DNA of 42,937 nucleotides from Oscillospiraceae bacterium (GCA_017416445.1 JAFQCJ010000008.1:1-42937); one strand, 5' to 3'. Positions 1-7,405 are shown, counted from the stretch's first letter. Program-made: numbers and translations. The notes: generated by a model from the sequence alone, not told the origin.

Positions 1-1448
1 CGGTGAGACACGCGGCACTTGCCCCATGCACCGGGATGATGCTCACCCAGAGTGTCCCAAGGCACCCAGTTACCGGCGGCATCAGCCTTCTGGATGTTGA
101 TGAACAGGTCGGCGTCGTCGTTGCCGTCGGCCTCGACGAACAGACGCAGGAACATGTAGCCGGTCAGCTCGGTATCCTCAGTGAACTCCATGTCGAACTC
201 CACGAAGCCGGTCTCGCCGTCGTAGGCCACGGAGCTGTGGACGGGGACTTCCTGCTCGTGCATATCCATGTGAGCGGCGTCGAGGTAGTAACGACGATAC
301 TCGGTGCGCTTCAGGGGGAAGTTGTCCTCGCCGCGGCGGGTCTGATAGTCGATATCGAAGGCGTCCATGACATCGATGCGTACTTTGGGAGTCATCTCCC
401 AGCCATTGTGGATGTCCTTCAGATAGCGGTCATAGAAACGCTTCAGATCCTCCAGGTTCTCGGGGCTGTAGGAATCGGGCCACTCGAAGTCACGGTGAGC
501 GCGCAGCCACTTTTTGCGGGACTTGCAGCGACGCCATGCGTTGACGGAGCCACGCAGATGGAAGTGGGACCAGCCGGCGGTCTGATACACGGGGATGCGG
601 ACCTTGGAGAAATCGGGGATCTTGTTGCGCCAGTAACCGTTCATGAGGGGATAGGCACGGCCCATCTCCACCTGATCGTCAACACCGTTGGGGCCGGTGA
701 CCTGAGCGGCGATGAACTGGTTGAAGGCCAGAGCGGGGATACCGCCCTCGAACAGGGACTCACGATACAGATCGGTGGTGGACTCCCAGGGGGCGATGCA
801 GGCCAGGTGGGGAGGACACTGGGCAGCGATACCCCACTGATGGATGGCAACACCGGAGTTACCGGCCATACCGACCTTACCGTTACACCAGGGCTGCTGA
901 GCAACCCACTCCACGAAGTCGTAGCCGTCCTGACCATCCTGAACGCCGAAGATGTGGACATCGCCCTCGCTGTGGCCGGCGCCGCGAACATCGACATTGG
1001 CAACGGCGTAGCCCTGATGGCACCAGTAAGCGGGGTCGGGAGACTCGAACTTAGCCAGCTTGGAAACAGTTCCCGGGGGAACGCCCATCAGCTGCCACTC
1101 GCTCATGCCGTCGCCGGGGCGCTTGCCGAACCAGGACCAGGAGACGATGACGGGGATCTTCTCGGTGCAGTTGGCGGGACGGAAGATGTCGCAGTAGATC
1201 TTGCAGCCGTCACGCAGAACGACTTCCAGATCCTGCTCGCAGATGATGCCGGGAGCGGCCTCATAAGTGCGCTGATTGAAGGGGGGGCAGAAGCCGTGAC
1301 CCATGCGCAGCATGGGATCGTCGCTGGCAGACAGGTCAATGCCGTCAATGTCGGCCAGAGGCTTACGGGCCTTCAGATAGATGGCCTCGATCTCTTCGCC
1401 CATGAACACTTCTTTACGAGTAAAATGAGTGTTGGGATTCACTTCCAT
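1..1448 (-). CDS. CocE/NonD family hydrolase (S15 X-Pro peptidase-like), 3' end outside window
   Basis: Alpha/beta hydrolase of the CocE/NonD (peptidase S15-like) family, acting on ester or amide bonds of an unknown small substrate. About 482 residues are visible; the C-terminus runs off the left edge. The minus-strand start is the ATG at 1448, with AGGAGG 7 bases upstream. The nucleophile elbow reads GMAGNSGVAIHQWG, equivalent to the GxSxxG elbow of CocE, and is preceded by VDVRGAGHSEG, typical of the family. A later block reads IPVYQTAGWSHFHLRGS followed by KKWLRAHRDFEW, and then the start of the C-terminal jelly-roll domain. CocE carries its catalytic Asp in a GWYD block; the aligned position here is His. 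I recall related CocE-like proteins with the same kind of GWS-N/H replacement, so this may be a subfamily trait. No signal peptide is seen, so it is probably cytoplasmic. It is transcribed alone from its own leader. Family call is firm; substrate unknown. Confidence 0.85.
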   Translation of the reverse strand, partial: MEVNPNTHFTRKEVFMGEEIEAIYLKARKPLADIDGIDLSASDDPMLRMGHGFCPPFNQRTYEAAPGIICEQDLEVVLRDGCKIYCDIFRPANCTEKIPVIVSWSWFGKRPGDGMSEWQLMGVPPGTVSKLAKFESPDPAYWCHQGYAVANVDVRGAGHSEGDVHIFGVQDGQDGYDFVEWVAQQPWCNGKVGMAGNSGVAIHQWGIAAQCPPHLACIAPWESTTDLYRESLFEGGIPALAFNQFIAAQVTGPNGVDDQVEMGRAYPLMNGYWRNKIPDFSKVRIPVYQTAGWSHFHLRGSVNAWRRCKSRKKWLRAHRDFEWPDSYSPENLEDLKRFYDRYLKDIHNGWEMTPKVRIDVMDAFDIDYQTRRGEDNFPLKRTEYRRYYLDAAHMDMHEQEVPVHSSVAYDGETGFVEFDMEFTEDTELTGYMFLRLFVEADGNDDADLFINIQKADAAGNWVPWDTLGEHHPGAWGKCRVSH

Positions 1449-1505
1449 AAGTATACCTCCTGTAGTATTTGTTTATCCTGCACATATCCAAGGTTTAACA
1501 GTATA

Positions 1506-1534
1506 AATTTATGTTAAATTCGTCCGTTTTTCAA
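1506..1534 (-). promoter_or_regulatory. candidate sigma-A promoter of the CocE-like hydrolase
   Basis: On the minus strand TTGAAA (1534-1529) is followed after 17 bases by TAAATT (1511-1506), about 58 bases before the hydrolase start. The -10 is a poor match, and an alternative TATACT at 1505-1500 lacks a properly spaced -35. By-eye call. Confidence 0.35.
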
Positions 1535-1581
1535 TACTTGTCCCTCAAACAAACATAGGAAATACACCTCTTCCCCACACT

Positions 1582-1607
1582 GATTATCCGACAAATATCG
1601 GATTATC
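1582..1607. promoter_or_regulatory. 26-bp imperfect palindrome upstream of hydrolase, candidate operator
   Basis: GATTATCCGA-N6-TCGGATTATC: two 10-base arms that are inverted repeats with a single mismatch, 48 bases upstream of the candidate -35. There is no T-run, so it does not look like a terminator. It lies in the AT-rich gap between the hydrolase start and the uxaC remnant. Regulator unknown. Confidence 0.4.
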
Positions 1608-1684
1608 GTAAATTGATACTATTTTTCCCAGTAAAATCACAAAAAATGCCGGGTTTTTCACCGAAATAATTACTCATTTTTTCG

Positions 1685-1730
1685 CAAAAAACACGCACAG
1701 GCGGAGGGGATTCCCCCTCTGTCTGTGCGT
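1685..1730 (-). terminator. Rho-independent terminator after the uxaC remnant
   Basis: ACGCACAG (1693-1700) pairs with CTGTGCGT (1723-1730), with a further G-rich/C-rich inner pairing. Read on the minus strand the stem is followed by GTGTTTTTTG. It lies 27 bases past the uxaC stop and would still end transcription coming from the right. Confidence 0.7.
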
Positions 1731-1756
1731 TATGTCAACTGCTTTGTACCGAAGTC

Positions 1757-2026
1757 TTACAGGCCAAAGTAGTTTTCGGCATTGCGGTGGCACACATCGC
1801 GCACCAGCTGCCCCAGTGTTTCTCTGTCCTGCGGGTACTGCCCCTCCTCCACCAGTACCCCCAGTTTGCGGCACAGAATGCGGCGGAAATACTCGTGGCG
1901 GACGAAGGAGGTAAAGGCGCGGGAGTCGGTAAGCATGCCCACTGAGCCGGACAGCAGTCCCGTCTCCATCAGCTGATCCAGCTGCTCCGAGATGCCGCGG
2001 ATGTGGTCCAAAAGCCACCAGGCTTC
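1757..2026 (-). pseudogene. uxaC: glucuronate isomerase, C-terminal remnant
   Basis: About 90 residues matching the C-terminus of glucuronate isomerase (UxaC, first step of hexuronate catabolism). It contains AWWLLDHIRGISEQL, then VGMLTDSRAFTSFVRHEYFR, the very conserved RHEYFRR-Cys block, and the ending NAENYFGL directly before TAA. UxaC is normally about 465 residues, so some four fifths of the gene is missing. Homology stops just upstream of the WW pair at about 2026, where the minus-strand reading changes into sequence that reads as a different gene on the plus strand. An open frame continues to 2164, but that part does not resemble UxaC. Non-functional remnant; the break is either a real deletion or an assembly join. 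Confidence 0.8.
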
Positions 2027-2143
2027 ACCGTGCTGCGCCTGATCACCATGGCCGGCGGCATGATGGATGCCAAGTTCACCAAGGAGCAGCTCCTTGATCT
2101 GAACGCACAGCTCAGCAAGATCAAAGCCCCCAAGAAGAAATAA
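2027..2143 (+). pseudogene. 3' remnant of an unidentified gene abutting uxaC remnant
   Basis: Plus-strand frame ending in TAA at 2141-2143. It reads FTVLRLITMAGGMMDAKF and then TKEQLLDLNAQLSKIKAPKK with a lysine-rich end. The even codon use, the Lys-rich tail and the terminator shortly after suggest the true C-terminus of a protein. Upstream of about 2027 the frame runs antisense into uxaC, so the 5' part is missing. I do not recognise the family. Because it points away from uxaC and breaks at the same place, it was probably uxaC's divergent neighbour, perhaps a hexuronate transporter or enzyme; that is inference only. Confidence 0.45.
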
Positions 2144-2164
2144 GAAACCCTTACAAATGTGCAT

Positions 2165-2201
2165 AAAAAATCCCGAACCTACACCGGTTCGGGATTTTTT
2201 T
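2165..2201. terminator. bidirectional Rho-independent terminator
   Basis: TCCCGAACC (2171-2179) and GGTTCGGGA (2186-2194) form a perfect 9-bp stem, preceded by six A and followed by seven T. It sits between a plus-strand gene end (2143) and a minus-strand gene end (2208), so it can serve both. Confidence 0.85.
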
Positions 2202-2207
2202 GTTCTT

Positions 2208-3302
2208 TTATTCGCCGTGCTCTACTGCCGCCACGGCAGTCAGGAGCTTGTCCATCTCCTCACGGCGCGGCACACGGAGACGGACACTGTTGCGCTCCAG
2301 AGGCTCAAACTCGCCGCCTGAGCAGGTCAGTACGCCGTGTCTGAGAAGTTCCTCCTGCAGATCCACGCGGGGATCGCGGTGCTGCAGCAGACAGATGGGG
2401 ACCCGGTCATCGGTACAGGTCATGGTCAGATTCTCACCGCAAACGCTGCGCAGCTGGGCCTTCATATCGGCAAAATCGGCACTGTGACTGTGACCGTAGG
2501 TGCGGTCGGAGAGAGCGGCAGCAGAGAGTTCCCGGGACAGTTCGCTCATCATGTAGGGGTTAGACACCTTGGAGATATAGCGAATCAGATTCTGCGTGGT
2601 GATGATGTAGCCCGCCCGCAGACCCGCAAGGCCGATGCCCTTGGAGAAAGTGCGGACAATGATGATGTTCTTATATCTGGGGCCCAGTGTCACCGCCGAC
2701 TCCTCCCGGGGGATAAAGTCGCCGTAGGCCTCGTCCACGATACAGTAGACACCCAACTCCTCGCACTTATCCAGCACGCGGGCGATATCGGTCAGAGGCA
2801 AGGTCTGTCCCGTGGGGTTGTTGGGGCGGTCGATGTACACGAGACTGGTGTCGGCGCTGATGGCGTCCACCAGATCGCTGACCTCCATGCGCCACCCGTC
2901 CTCCTGTCGGGCCGGGATCCCCACATAGCGCATGGCCATCATGCGGGAGTACTCCACCATATCGGTGAAGGTGGGCAGGAAACCCACTACCTCGGCGCCT
3001 TTCTTGGCGAGGATGTTGCAGAGTAAGTACAGCGCTGCCACACTGCCGTCGGTGAGGACAATGTTCTCCGGCTCGATGAAGGCATAGTCCGCCCAGTAGT
3101 CCACGATGGCCTTTTGCGGCGCATGGGAATGGGGATAATGGTAGAACCGCTCCGGGTCGAAGTCGGCGAATGCCTCTTTTACCGCTGCCGGAAAACCGTA
3201 GGGGTTCACCCCCAGGGAGCAGTCCAGCGTATCCTCGGCGGCATGGGGTGTGTGGCCTGCGTAGGTACGCACTTTGGCTAAAAGCTCATTTCGGATCTTC
3301 AT
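2208..3302 (-). CDS. HisC/CobD-like PLP-dependent aminotransferase
   Basis: Fold-type I, class I/II PLP enzyme of 364 residues resembling histidinol-phosphate aminotransferase (HisC) and threonine-phosphate decarboxylase (CobD). Visible motifs: CSLGVNPYG near residue 28 (substrate-binding N-terminal block), RPNNPTGQ (159-166), IVDEAYGDF with the PLP-pyridine Asp at 190, and RTFSKGIGLAGLRAGY with the Schiff-base Lys at 221. The ATG at 3302 was chosen because AAGGAAG lies 8 bases upstream. A GTG at 3311 would add three residues but overlaps that ribosome-binding site. It follows the copper ATPase by 54 bases on the same strand and probably shares its transcript. No his or cob genes are nearby, so the substrate is open; an amino-acid phosphate is a guess from the family. 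Confidence 0.8.
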   Translation of the reverse strand: MKIRNELLAKVRTYAGHTPHAAEDTLDCSLGVNPYGFPAAVKEAFADFDPERFYHYPHSHAPQKAIVDYWADYAFIEPENIVLTDGSVAALYLLCNILAKKGAEVVGFLPTFTDMVEYSRMMAMRYVGIPARQEDGWRMEVSDLVDAISADTSLVYIDRPNNPTGQTLPLTDIARVLDKCEELGVYCIVDEAYGDFIPREESAVTLGPRYKNIIIVRTFSKGIGLAGLRAGYIITTQNLIRYISKVSNPYMMSELSRELSAAALSDRTYGHSHSADFADMKAQLRSVCGENLTMTCTDDRVPICLLQHRDPRVDLQEELLRHGVLTCSGGEFEPLERNSVRLRVPRREEMDKLLTAVAAVEHGE

Positions 3303-3356
3303 GGATTCCACTTCCTTTACAGCGGTCTTTTCTCCACTTTACCCCAAAATAAGAGG

Positions 3357-3557
3357 TTAGTCAATGCTGACCACGGTGTAGCCGGCATCCTCCACGGTCT
3401 TGCGCAGCACCTCGTCGCTGACATCTCCGGTGACGGTGGCGGTCTTAGCCTCCAGATCCACGGTGGCGCTGACACCCTCCAGTGCGTTGAGTGCCTTATC
3501 CACGCGGCCGGAACAATGCATGCACATCATGCCCTCAATGGTCATCACTTTCTTCAT
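3357..3557 (-). CDS. copZ: CopZ-like copper chaperone, internal in-frame start inside copA
   Basis: The last 66 codons of the ATPase frame start with ATG (3557) and have a perfect AGGAGG (3571-3566) 8 bases upstream. The product, starting MKKVMTIEGMMCMHCSGRVD, is a complete HMA-fold metallochaperone of normal CopZ length with a CxxC motif. Seen in sequence: no stop codon separates it from CopA, and the ribosome-binding site falls in the linker, where it encodes the IKEET stretch. Inference: the same mRNA can yield both an 831-residue fused ATPase and a free soluble chaperone. Whether both products are made is untested. Confidence 0.6.
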   Translation of the reverse strand: MKKVMTIEGMMCMHCSGRVDKALNALEGVSATVDLEAKTATVTGDVSDEVLRKTVEDAGYTVVSID

Positions 3558-5852
3558 GGCTGTTTCCTCCTTGATGATGATTTCTTCGTTATTTGTTGTA
3601 TTTTCTTCTTTTTTCAGCTGGAAAATGCTGCTTTTCCAACTCCGCAGGCGCAATGCGTTGGACACCACACACACGGAGCTAAGGGACATACAGGCCGCCC
3701 CCAGCATGGGATTGAGCAGGATGCCGAAGGGCAGATACAGCGCACCTGCCGCCACGGGAATGGCGATGGCGTTGTAGAAAAAGGCCCAGAACAGGTTCTG
3801 ACGGATGTTCCGCAGCACCGCGCGGGAGAGGTCTGCCGCCGCGGCCACATCGGTGAGGCTGCTTTTCATCAGCACAATGTCGGCAGAGCGGATGGCAACA
3901 TCGGTACCCGCTCCGATGGCGAGCCCCACATCCGCCTGCACCAGCGCAGGGGCATCGTTGACACCGTCACCCACCATGGCCACCAGTTCTCCGCCGCGCT
4001 GCAATTCTGTCACCACGGCAGCCTTATCCTCAGGCAGGACCTGAGCCCGGACTTCTGCAATGCCCACCTGCGCAGCGATGGCACGGGCAGTGGTCTCGTT
4101 GTCGCCCGTTAAAAGCACCACCCGGTGTCCGCTCTGCTGCAGGGATTCAATAGCAACAGGGCTGTCGGCCTTTACCGTATCGGCTACCGCCAGTGCGCCC
4201 AGGAGACAACCCTCCGCAGCAAAGTAGAGAACAGTCTTTCCCTCACCGGCCCAGCTCCCGGAGAGTTTTTCCAGAGAGGAGATGTCCACCCCCTGCTCCT
4301 TCATGTATCCGGCGTTGCCGCCGTAGAGACGGTGCCCCTCCCACAGAGCCGACACACCGCCGCCCTCACGCTGAGCAAAATCGGTAACAGAGGGGATGGA
4401 GATGCCCCGCTCCTGTGCCGCCTCCAGTACGGCGAGGCTCAGAGGATGGCCGCTGGGCTGCTCCACTGCAGCGGCAAGGCGCAGGAGTTCTGCATCCGCA
4501 ATACCGTTGCAGGCCATATCCGTCAGGCGGGGCTTGCCCTGGGTGACGGTACCCGTCTTATCCAGCACCACCGTTTTTACACGGCCCATCAGCTCCAGCG
4601 CAGCGGCAGAGCGGATGAGGATGCCCTGCTCGGCGGCCTTACCCGTACCCACCATAATGGCCACGGGTGTGGCAAGTCCCAGCGCACAGGGGCAGGAGAT
4701 AACCAGTACCGCAATGGCAACGGAGAGGGAGAAATGGATGTTCTGCCCCCCTACCGTGCCCCACAGCACCGCCGCAACAAGGGCGATGGCCATCACCACG
4801 GGGACAAAGATACCGCTGACCTTATCGGCCAGACGGGAGATGGGAGCCTTCCCGGAGGCGGCCTCCTCCATCAAACGGACGATTTGCGCCAGGGTGGTGT
4901 CCTCTCCCACCGCTGTGGCGGTGAATTCCAGGTAACCACTGCGGAGCACCGTGGCAGAGGTGACGGTGTCACCCACCTTTTTTTCCACAGGCATGCTCTC
5001 ACCCGTAAGGGCGGATTCGTCCACTGCACCGTGGCCTGCACACACAATGCCGTCCACAGCCACCGTACCGCCCTGCCGTACCACCACCGTGTCGCCCACA
5101 GCCACAGCCTCGGCGGGAACCGTCACTTCCCTGCCGTCCCGCTTCACCACCACCGAGGCGGGAACGAGAGCCAGCAGGGCCGAGATGGCAGAGGTGGTCT
5201 TTCCTCTGGAGCGACTCTCCATATATTTGCCCACCGTCACCAGTGTGCAGATCATACCCGCCGACTCAAAATAGAGGTGGAGCATTGTCCCCTCCACTCT
5301 GCCTGCCGCCAGCAGACCCATCTCGATCAGGCTGTAGACAAGACCCGCAGCCGCACCCAGCGCCACCAGCGTGTCCATATTGGGGGCGAGTTTGAAAAGG
5401 CGGGAAAAGCCCACGGTGAAATACTTCCGGTTAAAAATCAGGATCGGCACTGTCAGCACCAGTTGCACCACAGCGTAGAGCATGGGGTTTTCCATAAACA
5501 CCCCGGGAATGGGCAGTCCCATCATGTGACCCATACCCAGATAGAAAAGGGGTACAAGAAATACAAGGGACCACACCAGACGCCGGGCCATGGTCCGGGT
5601 CTCGGCATCATGTTCATCCCCCAGATCCCGCTTTTCTGCCTCAGCGGCACGCTGGGCACCGTAGCCGCCGGCTTCCACAGCGGCAATGATGTCCCGGGAT
5701 GAGAGCCTTGTCTCATCGTAGTCCACTACCATGGAGCCCAGCATCAGGTTCACAGATGCCGTTTCCACCCCCTCCAGCTTGCCTACGGCACGCTCCACAT
5801 GGGCCGAGCAGGCGGCACAGGTCATGCCCGTCACGGCGAATTTCTCCTTCAT
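3357..5852 (-). CDS. copA: copper-translocating P1B-type ATPase with fused C-terminal CopZ domain
   Basis: Membrane Cu(I) exporter, 831 residues. Order: N-terminal metal-binding domain with GMTCAAC (Cys12, Cys15); two leading helices and the core membrane segments; the actuator loop TGES (283-286); the Cu-site CPC (387-389); phosphorylation motif DKTGT (431-435); SGHP (467-470, His469-Pro470); GDGVND (628-633); two last helices; then a linker rich in Glu, Asn and Ile, and a second metal-binding domain with GMMCMHC starting at Met766. The ATG at 5852 has AAGGAAG 9 bases upstream. Ordinary Firmicutes CopA proteins are about 740-800 residues with metal sites at the N-terminus, and CopZ is a separate protein; here the two are one open frame. 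A consensus promoter lies just upstream. Metal could be Cu(I) or Ag(I). Confidence 0.93.
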   Translation of the reverse strand: MKEKFAVTGMTCAACSAHVERAVGKLEGVETASVNLMLGSMVVDYDETRLSSRDIIAAVEAGGYGAQRAAEAEKRDLGDEHDAETRTMARRLVWSLVFLVPLFYLGMGHMMGLPIPGVFMENPMLYAVVQLVLTVPILIFNRKYFTVGFSRLFKLAPNMDTLVALGAAAGLVYSLIEMGLLAAGRVEGTMLHLYFESAGMICTLVTVGKYMESRSRGKTTSAISALLALVPASVVVKRDGREVTVPAEAVAVGDTVVVRQGGTVAVDGIVCAGHGAVDESALTGESMPVEKKVGDTVTSATVLRSGYLEFTATAVGEDTTLAQIVRLMEEAASGKAPISRLADKVSGIFVPVVMAIALVAAVLWGTVGGQNIHFSLSVAIAVLVISCPCALGLATPVAIMVGTGKAAEQGILIRSAAALELMGRVKTVVLDKTGTVTQGKPRLTDMACNGIADAELLRLAAAVEQPSGHPLSLAVLEAAQERGISIPSVTDFAQREGGGVSALWEGHRLYGGNAGYMKEQGVDISSLEKLSGSWAGEGKTVLYFAAEGCLLGALAVADTVKADSPVAIESLQQSGHRVVLLTGDNETTARAIAAQVGIAEVRAQVLPEDKAAVVTELQRGGELVAMVGDGVNDAPALVQADVGLAIGAGTDVAIRSADIVLMKSSLTDVAAAADLSRAVLRNIRQNLFWAFFYNAIAIPVAAGALYLPFGILLNPMLGAACMSLSSVCVVSNALRLRSWKSSIFQLKKEENTTNNEEIIIKEETAMKKVMTIEGMMCMHCSGRVDKALNALEGVSATVDLEAKTATVTGDVSDEVLRKTVEDAGYTVVSID

Positions 5853-5897
5853 CTATTATCACTTCCTTTACAGTTAGCATTAGGTAACTTTGAGGGA

Positions 5898-5926
5898 AGT
5901 ATATCATATTCCGTCTTCCTTTTCAA
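5898..5926 (-). promoter_or_regulatory. sigma-A promoter of copA
   Basis: TTGAAA (5926-5921), 17-base spacer, TATACT (5903-5898) on the minus strand, 46 bases before the copA start. A perfect palindrome GTGAC-ATT-GTCAC (5927-5939) touches the -35, and AGTTA-N8-TAACT (5872-5889) lies around and after the expected transcription start. Either could be a metal-responsive operator; no CsoR or CopY consensus is clearly present. Confidence 0.65.
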
Positions 5927-5935
5927 GTGACATTG

Positions 5936-6295
5936 TCACCATCGCTTCTCCCTGGGGCGAAACAGAAGGGCAAAGAGCAGAGAGAACACGATCGCCGCCG
6001 CGATGCCGCCGGCCGAAGCGGTAAGGCCACCGGTGAAGATACCCAGAAGGTCATCCTTTGCCACAGCCTCCTCCACCCCCTTGGCCAGACAATAGCCAAA
6101 GCCTGTAAGAGGTACTGTTGCCCCTGCGCCGCACAGCTCCTTCACCGGCTCATAGATGCCCACAGCGGTGAGGAACACTCCGGCCACCACATAGCCCGTC
6201 AGGATCCGGGCAGGCGTGAGATTGGTGCGGTCAATGAGAATCTGCCCGATGGCGCAGAGAGCGCCGCCACAGAGAAAACACCAGAAATAGTCCAT
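5936..6295 (-). CDS. spoVAE: stage V sporulation protein AE
   Basis: Small integral membrane protein of 119 residues of the SpoVAE (SpoVAEb) family, part of the spore inner-membrane channel that takes Ca-dipicolinate into the forespore and releases it at germination. Visible: LCGGALCAIGQILIDRTNLTPARILTGYV at the N-terminus (start LCGGALCAIGQ), a PVKELCGAGATVPLTGFG block typical of the family, an acidic loop VEEAVAKDD, and a C-terminal hydrophobic helix ending in RPREKRW. Three to four membrane helices. The ATG at 6295 has GGAGGG 8 bases upstream. It starts 13 bases after spoVAD and its stop overlaps the copA promoter region, so copA transcription is uncoupled from the forespore genes only by its own promoter. 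Confidence 0.9.
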   Translation of the reverse strand: MDYFWCFLCGGALCAIGQILIDRTNLTPARILTGYVVAGVFLTAVGIYEPVKELCGAGATVPLTGFGYCLAKGVEEAVAKDDLLGIFTGGLTASAGGIAAAIVFSLLFALLFRPREKRW

Positions 6296-6308
6296 GATCT
6301 AACCCTCC

Positions 6309-7322
6309 TTATCGCTGTGCGGAAAACACCACCGCATGGCACACAGCGGGGATGCTCTCCTTTTGAAAGGTAGTTGTGGGGCTTAAAAGTGCCCCCGTAG
6401 GAGCGAAGATGAGGCGCTTCCACCGGCCCGCCCCCATCCCCTCCAGAAGATAGGCACACAGCACCGAGGCGCTGCAGCCCGCACCGCTGCCGCCGGCGTG
6501 CATATCCTGTCTCTTGCGGTCATAGAGCAAAAGACCGCAGTCGGTATAGCGATCGTCCAGCAAAAAGCCGTCACGCCCCATCAGGTCCGCCACAATATCC
6601 CGGCCGATCTTCCCCAGATCCCCCGTGACGATGAGGTCGTAGTCCTGCGGCTTTGTACCGGTGCTGCAAAACAGTGCCGTAAGGGTGTCGATGGCGGCGG
6701 GCGCCATGGCGGCACCCATGTTGGTGGCATCAGTGATCCCCATATCCACGATACGCCCCAGAATGGCGTGGGTGAGATAGGGGCCGTCCCCCTCCCGACC
6801 CAGGAGGCAGCAGCCCGCCGCAGTGGCCGTCCACTGGGCTGTGGGGCTGCGCTGAGAGCCGTAGGGGAGCGGCATGCGGTACTGCCGTTCGGCGGCGCAA
6901 AAGTGGGAGGAGGCCATCACTGCCGACCTTTTCAGCGCACCCCCTGCAATGAGCATGGCACTCAGCGCCAGTCCCTCTCCCATGGTGGCACAGGCGGAGT
7001 AGAGTCCCGCCACAGCCAGAGGCTCGTTCCGCAGGGCAAAGCTGCCGCCCACGCACTGATTCAGAAGATCCCCTGTCAGCACCGCATCCACATCCTCCGC
7101 CGTCATCCCCCCTTTTTGAAGGGCCGCCTCCAGCGCCCGGTGCTGCAGTTCCGACTCGGCCTGCTCCCATGTCTGGCAGCCCAGAAAGGAGTCGTTGTCG
7201 ATTTCGTCAAAGTGGCTGCCCAGAGGCCCCTCCCCCTCCTGTCTGCCGCCTACGGCAGCATAGGAAAGGACGCTGACGCCGGGGGAAAAGGTCACCACGC
7301 GGCCTGTTTTTTTCATCTCCAT
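6309..7322 (-). CDS. spoVAD: stage V sporulation protein AD
   Basis: Thiolase-fold, dipicolinate-binding component of the SpoVA channel, 337 residues, the usual length. Visible family blocks: an early VVTFSPGVSVLSYAAVGG, DSFLGCQTWEQAESEL, GDLLNQCVGGSFALR, GLYSACATMGEGLAL with the thiolase-like Cys, MASSHFCAAERQYRMPLPYG, and DMHAGGSGAGCSASVL near the C-terminus. The ATG at 7322 has GAGGTG 8 bases upstream; a second in-frame ATG six bases later is less well spaced. spoVAE follows closely. spoVAC, which normally precedes spoVAD, is absent: directly upstream is the divergent promoter region of the HAD gene. Expected to be forespore-expressed (sigma-G) by analogy with Bacillus. Confidence 0.93.
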   Translation of the reverse strand: MEMKKTGRVVTFSPGVSVLSYAAVGGRQEGEGPLGSHFDEIDNDSFLGCQTWEQAESELQHRALEAALQKGGMTAEDVDAVLTGDLLNQCVGGSFALRNEPLAVAGLYSACATMGEGLALSAMLIAGGALKRSAVMASSHFCAAERQYRMPLPYGSQRSPTAQWTATAAGCCLLGREGDGPYLTHAILGRIVDMGITDATNMGAAMAPAAIDTLTALFCSTGTKPQDYDLIVTGDLGKIGRDIVADLMGRDGFLLDDRYTDCGLLLYDRKRQDMHAGGSGAGCSASVLCAYLLEGMGAGRWKRLIFAPTGALLSPTTTFQKESIPAVCHAVVFSAQR

Positions 7323-7349
7323 GGTTTGTTCACCTCGCAAATTTTCCCG

Positions 7350-7381
7350 TAGTATACCCTTTTGGGGAGAAAAATATTGCA
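7350..7381 (-). promoter_or_regulatory. candidate sigma-G-like promoter of spoVAD
   Basis: On the minus strand TGCAATA (7381-7375) precedes TATACTA (7356-7350) by 18 bases. This resembles the forespore consensus TGMATA/CATAMTA with one change in each box, 27 bases before the spoVAD start. It overlaps the plus-strand promoter of the HAD gene. Confidence 0.35.
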
Positions 7382-7405
7382 CACGGCGGAAAATCGTGGT
7401 ATTTT
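7377..7405 (+). promoter_or_regulatory. candidate sigma-A promoter of the HAD/MFS/GDPD operon
   Basis: TTGCAC (7377-7382), 17 bases, TATTTT (7400-7405), about 43 bases before the GTG start at 7448. Nearby TATTAT offers an alternative -10. By-eye call in an AT-rich divergent gap. Confidence 0.4.

Noticed and set aside
3..1517. Long plus-strand open frame of 504 codons
   Set aside because: It is antisense to the CocE-like gene. Its product has no family motifs, no ribosome-binding site, and the codon bias belongs to the minus strand.
4125..5702. Plus-strand open frame of 525 codons inside copA
   Set aside because: His/Gln-rich shadow of a P-type ATPase gene; all ATPase motifs are on the minus strand.
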